In this document: positions 1 through 7,667 of the stretch, in pieces | Layout of the letters: each line of letters begins with the position of its first letter | Numbering within the stretch: the first letter of the stretch is position 1 | Source: an uncultured Paraburkholderia sp. | GTDB taxonomy: Bacteria; Pseudomonadota; Gammaproteobacteria; Burkholderiales; Burkholderiaceae | NCBI GenBank assembly: GCA_940746715.1 | Contig: CALNWN010000007.1 | Location: 215,459-279,458, forward strand | DNA: 64,000 nt | Direction: 5' to 3' | Program-made: the position numbers and the translations under genes | The notes under the pieces: model-generated | Database searches by the model: none | What the model was told of the DNA's origin: nothing | What the model saw: the letters and a program-made list of their open reading frames with translations, nothing else

Positions 1-175
1 CGTGCACGGCAAGCGCCACCACGGGCTTCGCTTCCGGGGCGGTGGGTTCGCGCGTATGACATGCCCCGAGCAGGACGGCGCCGCAAACGGCGAGACAAAG
101 GCCTGCCCGGCGGGGCAGCGCAGAGGAGGAAGACGGGCGCAAGGACGACCGCGTTTCAGGACCGGGGAGTTTCAC
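1..175 (-). CDS. RND efflux periplasmic adaptor lipoprotein, N-terminus (partial)
   Basis: The first 58 codons of a protein that runs off the left edge, read from a GTG at 175. A basic, Ser/Arg-rich N-terminus is followed by a hydrophobic stretch and the lipobox LLGAC (residues 35-39), then TREPTAPEAKPVVALAVH. The segment KPVVALAVH after a lipobox is typical of AcrA/MexE-type membrane fusion proteins of Burkholderia, which link an inner-membrane RND pump to an outer-membrane channel. The sequence GGTTTGGAAACATC precedes the GTG, giving a weak ribosome binding site; no upstream in-frame ATG is available. The gene is divergent from the TetR relic at 323 and has a consensus sigma-70 promoter at 271-299. 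The family call rests on a short N-terminus and genomic context, so the exact pump class is unknown. Confidence 0.7.
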   Translation of the reverse strand, partial: MKLPGPETRSSLRPSSSSALPRRAGLCLAVCGAVLLGACHTREPTAPEAKPVVALAVH

Positions 176-266
176 GATGTTTCCAAACCAGGGCTAGGCA
201 AGATGAAAGGGAGACCGTTCGCATGTCAGGGTTTTCAGGTTTTCACTGACGGGCATCGATCGCTGG

Positions 267-299
267 TGACATTATAGTCTAATATGATAATATTGTCAA
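267..299 (-). promoter_or_regulatory. Consensus sigma-70 promoter with overlapping inverted repeat (TetR-type operator candidate)
   Basis: On the minus strand TTGACA (299-294), a 17-nt spacer and TATAAT (276-271) form a perfect consensus promoter pointing at the RND adaptor. The imperfect inverted repeat TGACATTATA (267-276) / AATATTGTCA (289-298), 8 of 10 positions paired, lies across the promoter and is placed as a repressor operator would be, next to a tetR gene. Promoter hexamers are seen directly; the operator role is inference. Confidence 0.75.
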
Positions 300-322
300 T
301 TATGAACAGTGAATCTTAATCG

Positions 323-1126
323 ATGAAAGATAAAAAAGAGGTAGAGGCGCAGGTGACGCGCGGCAGCGCAGCGTCAGAACGGTCTTCTCAGGCGGCCACG
401 ACGACCGGGGCCGCGGCGGCGGCCGTAACGGGAGACGGGAGCGCGGGCGAGCGCAAACCTCGAGAGCCACGCGGTGCACGGCGTAAGCGCGAGACGCGCA
501 CCGCCTGCTCGAGGCGGCGCTCGCCCTCGTGGCGACGAAAGGCGTCGAGCACGTGACCATCAACGAAATCACGGAAGCCGCCGATGTCGGGTTCGGTTCG
601 TTCTATAACCACTTCGATTCGAAGGAGGCTTTGCACGCCGCGCTTTTCGACTGGGTATTCGAGGACTTCGGCGAACAAGTCGACGCCCTCGTGCGCGGGC
701 TATCCGACCCGGCGGAGGTGGTCGCCGTGGGCGTGCGGCACACGCTCATGCGCGTCCGGCGTGAGCCGGTATGGGGGCACTTTTTGATTCGGGAGGGTTT
801 TTCGGAGCGCACTGCAAGATGGCATGGGTAGGCGGCTGAAGCGCGACAGCGAGGCCGGGATGGCGGCCGGGCGGTTTGCCGTGACCGATCCCTTCATGTG
901 TCATGTGTCGGTAAGGGGTATCGTCCTTGCGGCGATCGCCGCGGAATTGAGCCATCCCGTCAATGGCCACTTGGGAGTGGAACGGCATGGCGCGCCGGAG
1001 CCGGGGGAAGATCGTTTCGCCGAGCGCGCCGCAGTGGTCGTATTGCAGGTACTGGGCCTGAATCGCGAGGAGGCGGAATGTGTGGCTCGAGGGCCGTTGC
1101 CGGCTGCGGCGCATGTGCCAGATTAG
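323..1126 (+). pseudogene. TetR-family regulator with two frameshifts
   Basis: Three reading frames together spell one TetR-type repressor. Frame A (323 to about 500) gives a low-complexity Ala/Arg-rich N-terminus ending RGARRKRETRT. Frame B (about 503-828) continues RLLEAALALVATKGVEHVT, then the helix-turn-helix end INEITEAADVGFGSFYNHF and a ligand-domain start. Frame C (about 824-1126) holds RRLKRDSEAGMAAGRFAVTD and the C-terminal helices. The breaks lie near 500-505 and 826-832, so no intact repressor can be made. It is divergent from the RND adaptor, with the operator-like repeat between them, the usual arrangement of an efflux pump and its local repressor. Loss of the repressor would be expected to derepress the pump. 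Confidence 0.8.
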
Positions 1127-1169
1127 CGGGGCCCGCTGACCGTATCACCAACCTGTTTCGTGGCTCCCG

Positions 1170-2315
1170 CTAGAGGCCGGGCGGGCGGCGCGGCGATGCG
1201 TCGTCCTGCCGGTCCGCATAAAGCGCGCTGGCCAGATAGCGTCGACGCACCTCGCGCAACGCGGTCACGAGGATGGCGCTGACGGGAAGCGCGAGCAATA
1301 CGCCAAAGAAGCCAAACATCTGGCCGAACGCCAGCAGCGCAAAGATCACCGCGAGCGGATGCAGACCGATGCGTTCCCCGATGAGCCGAGGCGTAAGAAA
1401 CGCCGTCTCGAGCACTTGCCCGATCCCATAGATCAACGCCACCACACCGAACCCATACCAGTCGCCGAATTGGAGCAACGCGGCGAGCATCGCGAGTACG
1501 AGCCCCGTGGCGAAGCCGACATAAGGGATGAAGACCGCAAGCCCGGTAAACAGACCGACGGGCAACGCAACGCCCAACCCGGCGAGGCCCAGCGCGATCG
1601 GATAGAACGTTGCGAGCACAACCATGACGAGCAACTGGCCACGCAGATATTGCGACAGCATCTGGTCCATCTCAGTCACGAGCGCACGCGTTTTGCCGAG
1701 CCACGGCCGCGGCACGAGACTTTCGATCCGGGCCAAGACCTTGCGCCTGTCGTAGAGCAGGTAGTACAGCACGAGCGGTACCACGACGACGTTGCCCACC
1801 ACGGTGACCAATGCACTGCCGCCCGTGCGCACATAGCGCCAGGCTGCGAGTTCAATCGATTGCCCGCCGCCTGCGAGCCGGCTCGTCAGTATGTTACGCA
1901 AGCTCGACAAATCGAAGGACCTCGCGAGGCCGAACAGCCCAAGCTTCGGCTGCAGCCATGCATTGATCCTTGCCGTGAATCCTGGAATTTGCGAAGCAAG
2001 CGCCGGCAGCTCCTTTTGAATCACCGCGAACACGAGCAGGCCAAGCGACACAATGACCGACGCAAACAACAGCATCATGGCGAGCGCCGCAAGCGTGCGT
2101 GGAACCCGCCGACGGACCAGCCATTCAACACCGGGCTGGAGCATGTACGCGATCAGGCCGCCAAGCAGAAACGGCGTCAGCACAGGACGCAAGATCCACA
2201 TCAGAACGCCCGCCCCGACTGCGAGGGCGCCCCAGAGCATTGCCTGCCGCTGATAGGAGTTGAGTCGTGCACGCTCATGCTGCGGCTCGCGCACTGCGGG
2301 GGAATTCGTCGACAT
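1170..2315 (-). CDS. AI-2E family transporter (PerM/YdiK-like)
   Basis: A 381-residue integral membrane protein, the usual length for this family. After a polar N-terminus (about 25 residues) come paired hydrophobic segments at about 28-75 (GALAVGAGVLMWILRPVLTP), a soluble middle region, and a C-terminal cluster of membrane segments including the family-typical PYVGFATGLVLAMLAALLQ and a final FGFFGVLLALPVSAILVTAL. The family includes exporters of autoinducer-2 in some species, but most members have no proven substrate, so only the family is assigned. The frame is open throughout, unlike most of the neighbours. It stands alone, with a 300-nt intergenic region upstream that also holds the promoter of the aromatic operon on the other strand. 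Confidence 0.9.
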   Translation of the reverse strand: MSTNSPAVREPQHERARLNSYQRQAMLWGALAVGAGVLMWILRPVLTPFLLGGLIAYMLQPGVEWLVRRRVPRTLAALAMMLLFASVIVSLGLLVFAVIQKELPALASQIPGFTARINAWLQPKLGLFGLARSFDLSSLRNILTSRLAGGGQSIELAAWRYVRTGGSALVTVVGNVVVVPLVLYYLLYDRRKVLARIESLVPRPWLGKTRALVTEMDQMLSQYLRGQLLVMVVLATFYPIALGLAGLGVALPVGLFTGLAVFIPYVGFATGLVLAMLAALLQFGDWYGFGVVALIYGIGQVLETAFLTPRLIGERIGLHPLAVIFALLAFGQMFGFFGVLLALPVSAILVTALREVRRRYLASALYADRQDDASPRRPPGL

Positions 2316-2526
2316 CTTCGGGCTCGTGCTTGGCTACCGGGGCTGTTACTTCGGACAAGTGCGCGGCGACCGTCCGGCTCGGCGTCGGCGCAAGATGCGA
2401 TATATAACACACAAATGATGATGTAATCAAGTATGACAATTCCATTGAATTGAATGCATGCGAGCATCCGCGGACCGAGCCACCTCAAGCGGATGCCGCC
2501 GCGCGTGTGCGAGCGCGATCCGCTAT

Positions 2527-2560
2527 TTGACAAAACTATCATCAATGACTTTAATGTCAT
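2527..2560 (+). promoter_or_regulatory. Sigma-70 promoter with palindrome over the -10 box
   Basis: TTGACA (2527-2532), 17-nt spacer, TTTAAT (2550-2555). The palindrome ATGAC-TTTAAT-GTCAT (2545-2560) is centred on the -10 box, a position suited to repression by a dimeric regulator. It lies 56 nt upstream of the GTG start of the VOC dioxygenase gene and is likely to drive the operon from 2616. Hexamers and palindrome are seen; the role is inferred. Confidence 0.65.
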
Positions 2561-2615
2561 CAATGAGCCGAACGATAGATCGGACAAGCAACCATATAGA
2601 CGAAAGGAGCCAAGC

Positions 2616-3709
2616 GTGGAGACAAGCGCGCATGTTGGCGTTGCCGGGTTGACTACGACTCAACCCGCGCGTCATCCCCACCCCACGACGAAAGCGTCGG
2701 CGTTGTCGTATTTGATCTTCGACCGGCCCGACCTCGAACAAGCCGAGCGATTTCTCAACGACTTCGGCTTGCAGACGGTGCTGCGAAACGAAGCCAGGCT
2801 GTTTTTGCGCGGCACCGGCCGGGCGCCGTTCTGTTATGTCGTCCGCCACGCGCCGAAGGCGCAGTTCGCCGGCTTCGGATTGCAGGTCGATAGCGAATCG
2901 GACCTGCATGCACTGACCAGGCTGCCCGGGGCTACGGAGGTGGAACGGTCGGACTGGCCAGGCGGCGGATATCGCGTGACGTTGACCGACCCGTCGGGCT
3001 TTCGCGTCGATGCGGTCTGGGGCGCTCGCGACGTCGAACCGCTACCGCATCGGAACGCGCTGCAGTTCAATTCCGTGGACGCTGTGGTCCGCATTAACGA
3101 CACGCAGCGCCCGCCGGCAAACGCGCCCGATGTCATCAAGCTAGGCCATGTCGTGCTCGAGTTGGCGGACTTCCAGAAGACGTGCGCGTGGTACACACAG
3201 CACTTCGGCTTTATCCCGAGCGATGTGCAGACGCTACCCGACGGCTCACTCGCCGTCGCTTTCATGCGATTGGACCTGGGCGGGCGGCCGACCATCACAC
3301 GCTCGCGTTGGCGCAAGGTTTCGTTCCGAAGTACAGCCATAGCGCTTTCGAACTGATCGATGCGGACGCGGTCGGCATGGGGCAACGCGTCCTGCGCGAG
3401 AAAGGTTGGACGCACGCGTGGGGAATCGGACGCCATATTCTCGGCAGCCAGATATTCGACTACTGGCAAGACCCGTGGGGCGACAAGCACGAACACTACT
3501 GCGACGGCGATCTCTTTACGTCGGACATCCCCACGGGCCTGCATGCGGTCAGCTGTGAAGCGATGGCGCAATGGGGACCGGCCATGCCGCGCAGTTTCAC
3601 CAAGCCCAAGCTCTCGCCGTCGAGCCTGGCCGCTCTCATTCGCAACCTCCGACGCAGTCCGGATCTGACGGTGAGCAAGCTGCTGACGCTCGCCAAAATC
3701 TTCGCCTGA
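2616..3709 (+). pseudogene. VOC-family (extradiol dioxygenase-like) two-domain protein, one frameshift
   Basis: Start GTG at 2616 with the strong site AAAGGAG (2603-2609) 6 nt upstream. The first glyoxalase/VOC module begins ALSYLIFDRPDLEQAERFL; the second begins IKLGHVVLELADFQKTCAWY, giving the two-module layout of catechol 2,3-dioxygenase-like enzymes. Candidate metal ligands are the His of LGHVV, the His pair of DHHTLALAQG and the Glu of DKHEHYCDGD. The frame changes by one base near 3280-3295; the second frame runs from there to the TGA at 3707-3709, so the C-terminal third is out of frame. It is the first gene of the operon, followed by an FAH-type hydrolase and a CoA ligase, which fits ring cleavage of a catechol-like compound. 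The substrate cannot be read from sequence. Confidence 0.8.
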
Positions 3710-3743
3710 TATCTCCGCATTTCCAAACGATAGAGACTAAGCC

Positions 3744-4703
3744 ATGTCACTGCATGTTTTGCATTACCGCCATGAAGGTCACGCGCGTTGGGGCGTGGTA
3801 CGAAACGGCGCTATCACGCCGATTCCCGGCGAATTCACCACGACAGCGGAATTTATCGCTGCGAATCCGGTGGAGCGTCTGATTGAACTCGACGGCCCGA
3901 CAATTCCCGAGTCGGCCGTGCAATGGCTCTCGCCGGTCTCGGCAAACCAGCAGTTCATCTGTCAAGGTGCGAACTATCGCCAGCACATGATCGAATCCGG
4001 CATGGACCCGGATGCGAAGAAATTCAACATGCTATTCACGAAGGCGACGAGTTGCATCGTCCCCGCCGATTCGCCCCTCGTGAAGCCCTCGCACGTGAGG
4101 TTCCTCGATTACGAAATCGAACTCGGTCTCGTGCTCAAGAAGAACATCACGTCGCGCTGTACGATCGCCGAAGGCGATCTCAGCGAGTACATCGCGGGTG
4201 CCGTCATCGTCAACGATTACTCGGCCCGCGATATTCAGATCCCGCAGATGCAGTTTTACAAGGGCAAGAGCTTTCGCACATTCGGGCCCATCGGGCCCTA
4301 CCTGTGCTTGCTCGAACGGGCCGACATGGCCATGCTTGGCCAACTCGAACTCACGCTCACCGTCAACGGGTCTATCCGGCAACAGGACTCGACCGCGAAT
4401 CTCGTCTACGGTCCCGCGGAAACGTTGACGGAGATCTCCGGCGTCCATGACCTTTTCGTCGGGGACCTGCTTTCCACCGGCACGCCGGCGGGCTGTGCGC
4501 TGTCCGTGCCTTCGCCGATGAAGCAGCGCCTCCTCGCGGCGGCCCTGTCCGAGGAAGCCAAATGGAAAATGTTCATGGATATCCAGGCAGCGAGGCCGCA
4601 GTACCTGCGCGCTGGCGACGTGGTCGAATCGCGCATCGCGAGCCGCGACGGGTCCATCGATCTTGGCGTCCAACGCAACGAAGTGGTGGATGAAGCGTCA
4701 TGA
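3744..4703 (+). CDS. Fumarylacetoacetate hydrolase family protein
   Basis: An intact 319-residue protein of the FAH superfamily, which hydrolyses or decarboxylates acylpyruvate-type products of aromatic ring cleavage using a divalent metal. The core motif is LDYEIELGLVLKKN, with likely metal ligands Glu124 and Glu126, and Asp158 in VIVNDYSARDIQ. Further family motifs are KSFRTFGPIGPYL and GDLLSTGTPAG. The N-terminus (about 1-65) is the small domain seen in 2-oxohepta-3-ene-dioate hydrolase-like members. It sits 34 nt after the VOC dioxygenase gene and its stop overlaps the start of the CoA ligase (ATGA at 4700), so it is translationally coupled in the same operon. A ring-cleavage product hydrolase is the best guess; the actual substrate is unknown. 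Confidence 0.9.
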   Translation: MSLHVLHYRHEGHARWGVVRNGAITPIPGEFTTTAEFIAANPVERLIELDGPTIPESAVQWLSPVSANQQFICQGANYRQHMIESGMDPDAKKFNMLFTKATSCIVPADSPLVKPSHVRFLDYEIELGLVLKKNITSRCTIAEGDLSEYIAGAVIVNDYSARDIQIPQMQFYKGKSFRTFGPIGPYLCLLERADMAMLGQLELTLTVNGSIRQQDSTANLVYGPAETLTEISGVHDLFVGDLLSTGTPAGCALSVPSPMKQRLLAAALSEEAKWKMFMDIQAARPQYLRAGDVVESRIASRDGSIDLGVQRNEVVDEAS

Positions 4704-6660
4704 CTGCCCAAGGGATCGTGAGCCGAGATGACGTCCTTGCCCTCGAGGCGCAAGGGGTGCCCGAGGATCTGCCTGTCAGCACCTACGAAATGATCTGCCG
4801 TGGTGCTGCGATCGATCCGTCCGCGCCAGCGCTTTCGGTTTTTATGACCGCCGACGTTTATCGAAACGCCGAATGCTGGACCTATGGCGAACTGGTTCGT
4901 GACATCACTCGAACGGCGAACGCCTTCACCCGGCTTGGAGTCACGTCGCAATCCGTGCGCTTACGTGTTGCCCAACTTGCCAGAGACGCATTTCGTCATC
5001 TGGGGCGGACAGGCAGCGGGTATTACGTGCGCAATCAACCCACTGCTCGAAGGCGAGGCAATGGCCGATCTGCTCAATGCAGCCGGGGCCGAAGTGCTCG
5101 TCACACTGGCGCCGTTTCTGCACTCGGATACCTGGCAGAAAGTTCACGCGATCCTCGATCGGCTGCCGATGCTCAAGCATCTCGTATTGGTCAATCTGGC
5201 CGATGGGATGCCCGGTCAAATGAAGTCCGCTGCACGCATGCTGGCCCGCGGCGAAGTGAGCCGATTGCACGGCGAGGGCGGCCTGCGCGCGGCGGTCCCC
5301 GCCGGAATCGAATTGCACGATTTCACGAGGGCGATCGAACGCGAATCCGGTACGGGGCTGCTGGGCAACCGGCGCTTCCAGCGGGACGATCTATCGTCGT
5401 TTTTCAGCACGGGCGGTACGACAGGGCGCCCGAAGATCGCGATGCGCCGGCATGGAAATGAGGTCGCCAATGCATGGAGTACCTCGCGATTCCTTGGCGA
5501 AAGTATGGGACCCGGCAAAACGATCTTTTGCGGCCTGCCGCTGTTTCATGTCAATGCGGTCATGGCGACCGGGCTCCTGCCGTTTTCCCAAGGCGCGCAT
5601 GTCGTGCTCGGAACGCCGCAAGGTTATCGAGGCGAGGGAGTCATCAAGCGCTTCTGGGAAATCATCGAGCGACACCGCATCAATTTCTTCAGCGGTGTCC
5701 CGACGCTTTACGCTTCGCTGCTCGACGTTCCCATCGACGGGTGCGATATCAGCTCGCTCGAATATGGCCTATGCGGCGCCGCGCCCATGCCTGTCGAAGT
5801 CTTCCGCCGATTTCAGGAGCGCACGGGCATCCGCATTCTCGAATGCCTACGGGCTTACCGAGGGAACATGCGTGAGCAGCATCAACCCTCCGCTTGGGGA
5901 GCGCCGCGTCGGATCGATCGGGCTTCGAATTCCGGGGCAAGAGATGAAGGCCGTGATGCTGGATGCGCACGGCCGATATCTGCGCGACTGCGAAACTGAT
6001 GAGACGGGCTTGCTGGTCATCTCAGGCCCCAACGTCTTCGCTGGATACGCACAGCCGGAGCATAACGAAGGCATTTGGGTCGAACTCGGCGACGGCAAGC
6101 GCTGGTTCAACACAGGCGACCTGGGGCGGCGCGACGCTGACGGTTATTTCTGGCTTACCGGTCGCAAGAAGGACTTGATCATACGGGGCGGCCACAATAT
6201 CGATCCCGCCACGATCGAGGAGCCGTTGCATCGCCACACGGCGGTACAGGTAGCCGCGGCGATCGGCCGTCCGGACGCCCACGCCGGGGAGTTGCCGATC
6301 GCTTAAGTGCAACTCAAGCCCGGCGCGACGGCAACCGAAAGCGATCTGGCGGAATTCATGCGCAACGAGATCGGCGAACGGGCGGCATTGCCGAAGGGCA
6401 TCCGGATCATCGAGACGATGCCGCTGACCGGAGTCGGCAAGATCTTCAAGCCTGAGTTGAAGCGCCGGGAGACGGTGGACGCACTGCTTTCGGCGTTCGC
6501 CGAGGCCGGAATTGAAGGGGCGCTCGTGCATGCCGTCTAGGATCCGGCGCGCGGGACTGTTTTGCAAGTCGAGCTTCGCAGCCGCGAAATGGAGGAGCAG
6601 GCGGCGTCTGTGCTCGGCCGGTTTCCCTTCACATTCTCGATTCTGGCGGAACAGGCAACT
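4700..6660 (+). pseudogene. Acyl-CoA synthetase (AMP-binding), two frameshifts and two stops
   Basis: The ATG at 4700 overlaps the FAH stop. Pieces in three frames spell a complete ANL-family CoA ligase. The N-terminal part ends near GVTSQSV; a one-base insertion near 4958 then shifts to AYVLPNLPETHFVIWGGQAA. The phosphate-binding loop FFSTGGTTGRPK lies at about 5400-5437. An extra T near 5844 breaks ILEA|YGLTEGT. The C-terminal part has NTGDLGRRDADGYFWLTGRK. The frame is then interrupted by TAA at 6304-6306 (PIA*VQLKPG, probably TAC to TAA) and by TAG at 6538-6540; reading on in frame gives DPARGTVLQVELRSREMEEQ, which looks like the normal C-terminus. Four separate lesions make this a genuine pseudogene rather than a single sequence error. 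It would have activated an aromatic or dicarboxylic acid to its CoA ester. Confidence 0.88.
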
Positions 6661-6923
6661 GTGGAAGAGGCGTCGGAGGACCGTAAAGGGATGGTTCCTC
6701 AGTGCTTCAGCAGGCGTCTTCCCGCGTGCGCGGAAGCAGTTGATGGCGGACATCGCTCGATGCCCGTCGAGCGAGCCGTTTGCGAGGACGAGCGAATAGC
6801 GGGACATCGTACGGCAATGCATATCGCGATCTATCCGTTTTCGCGACGCAATGTATCAATTAGGATCACTGATAAAAATAGAATCGATTCGACGACTATT
6901 TGAAGTATCGAAAAGGAGGAGAC

Positions 6924-7664
6924 ATGACGCATCACAAGTTGGCCCGCCTCACGGTTGGCATCGCCTTTTGCATGGGATCAGCTGCCCTGAGCCAACATGC
7001 AATGGCCCAGTCTGCCGGCAGCATAACCGTGTCGGCAGGTTGGCTGCATGTCGCGCCGCAAGGCAACGCAACGCCCTTGACCGTGGAAAGCGTAGGAGGA
7101 GTGGCGGTCAATCAGGAAGTGGCCAGTAGCGGTGCGCACGCGACGTCGACCGATACGGTGGGATTTACCACGGAGTACTACATTACTGACAACATCGGAG
7201 CGGCCATGCTTTTTGGTTTGCCGCTGAAGGTGGATCTGGTGGGCGACGGGTCACTGGGGAAGTATGGCAACCTGGGCTCAACCAGACCGATGCCGCCCGC
7301 TCTGGTTTTTCGATATCACCTGTTTTCTGCCGCGACGAAGTTCCGCCCGTTCGTGGGATTAGGGGTGAATTACACATGGTTCACTCAGGTCCGGCCGACC
7401 AACAGCCAGTTCATTACCGATAGCTTCGGTCCGGGCGGTTCGGCGCGCGCGACGCTCAGTTCGTCATGGAACCCCGTGTTCGAGGTCGGCGCGAGCTATT
7501 CCATCAGCGAGCACTGGTCGGTAGGCGCCACGCTCGATTACATCCCAGTGAAGGCCAGGCTGACGTTGTACGGGCAGACTGCCGCGGGAACGCAGATTGT
7601 TTCAAAATCGACACTGCGACTCCATCCGCTTAGCGCGTTCCTGAACGTTGCCTATACATTTTAA
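6924..7664 (+). CDS. OmpW-family outer membrane protein
   Basis: A 246-residue secreted protein starting at the ATG at 6924, preceded by AAAAGGAGGAG, one of the best ribosome binding sites in the window. A signal peptide (about 1-30, ending HAMAQS) is followed by alternating beta-strand sequence: SITVSAGWLHVAPQ near the N-terminus, FRPFVGLGVNYTWF in the middle, and the C-terminal HPLSAFLNVAYTF with the terminal aromatic residue needed for outer-membrane assembly. OmpW proteins are eight-stranded barrels with a hydrophobic channel and are often encoded with hydrocarbon or aromatic catabolic genes. Here it lies 4 nt upstream of the transhydroxylase large subunit, which suggests uptake of a hydrophobic or phenolic substrate. 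Intact. Confidence 0.85.
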   Translation: MTHHKLARLTVGIAFCMGSAALSQHAMAQSAGSITVSAGWLHVAPQGNATPLTVESVGGVAVNQEVASSGAHATSTDTVGFTTEYYITDNIGAAMLFGLPLKVDLVGDGSLGKYGNLGSTRPMPPALVFRYHLFSAATKFRPFVGLGVNYTWFTQVRPTNSQFITDSFGPGGSARATLSSSWNPVFEVGASYSISEHWSVGATLDYIPVKARLTLYGQTAAGTQIVSKSTLRLHPLSAFLNVAYTF

Positions 7665-7667
7665 TGC

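Noticed and set aside
1359..2426. Open frame of 355 aa on the plus strand opposite the AI-2E permease
   Set aside because: Composition is Arg/His/Gln/Glu-rich with no motif; the minus-strand frame has clear membrane segments and family motifs.
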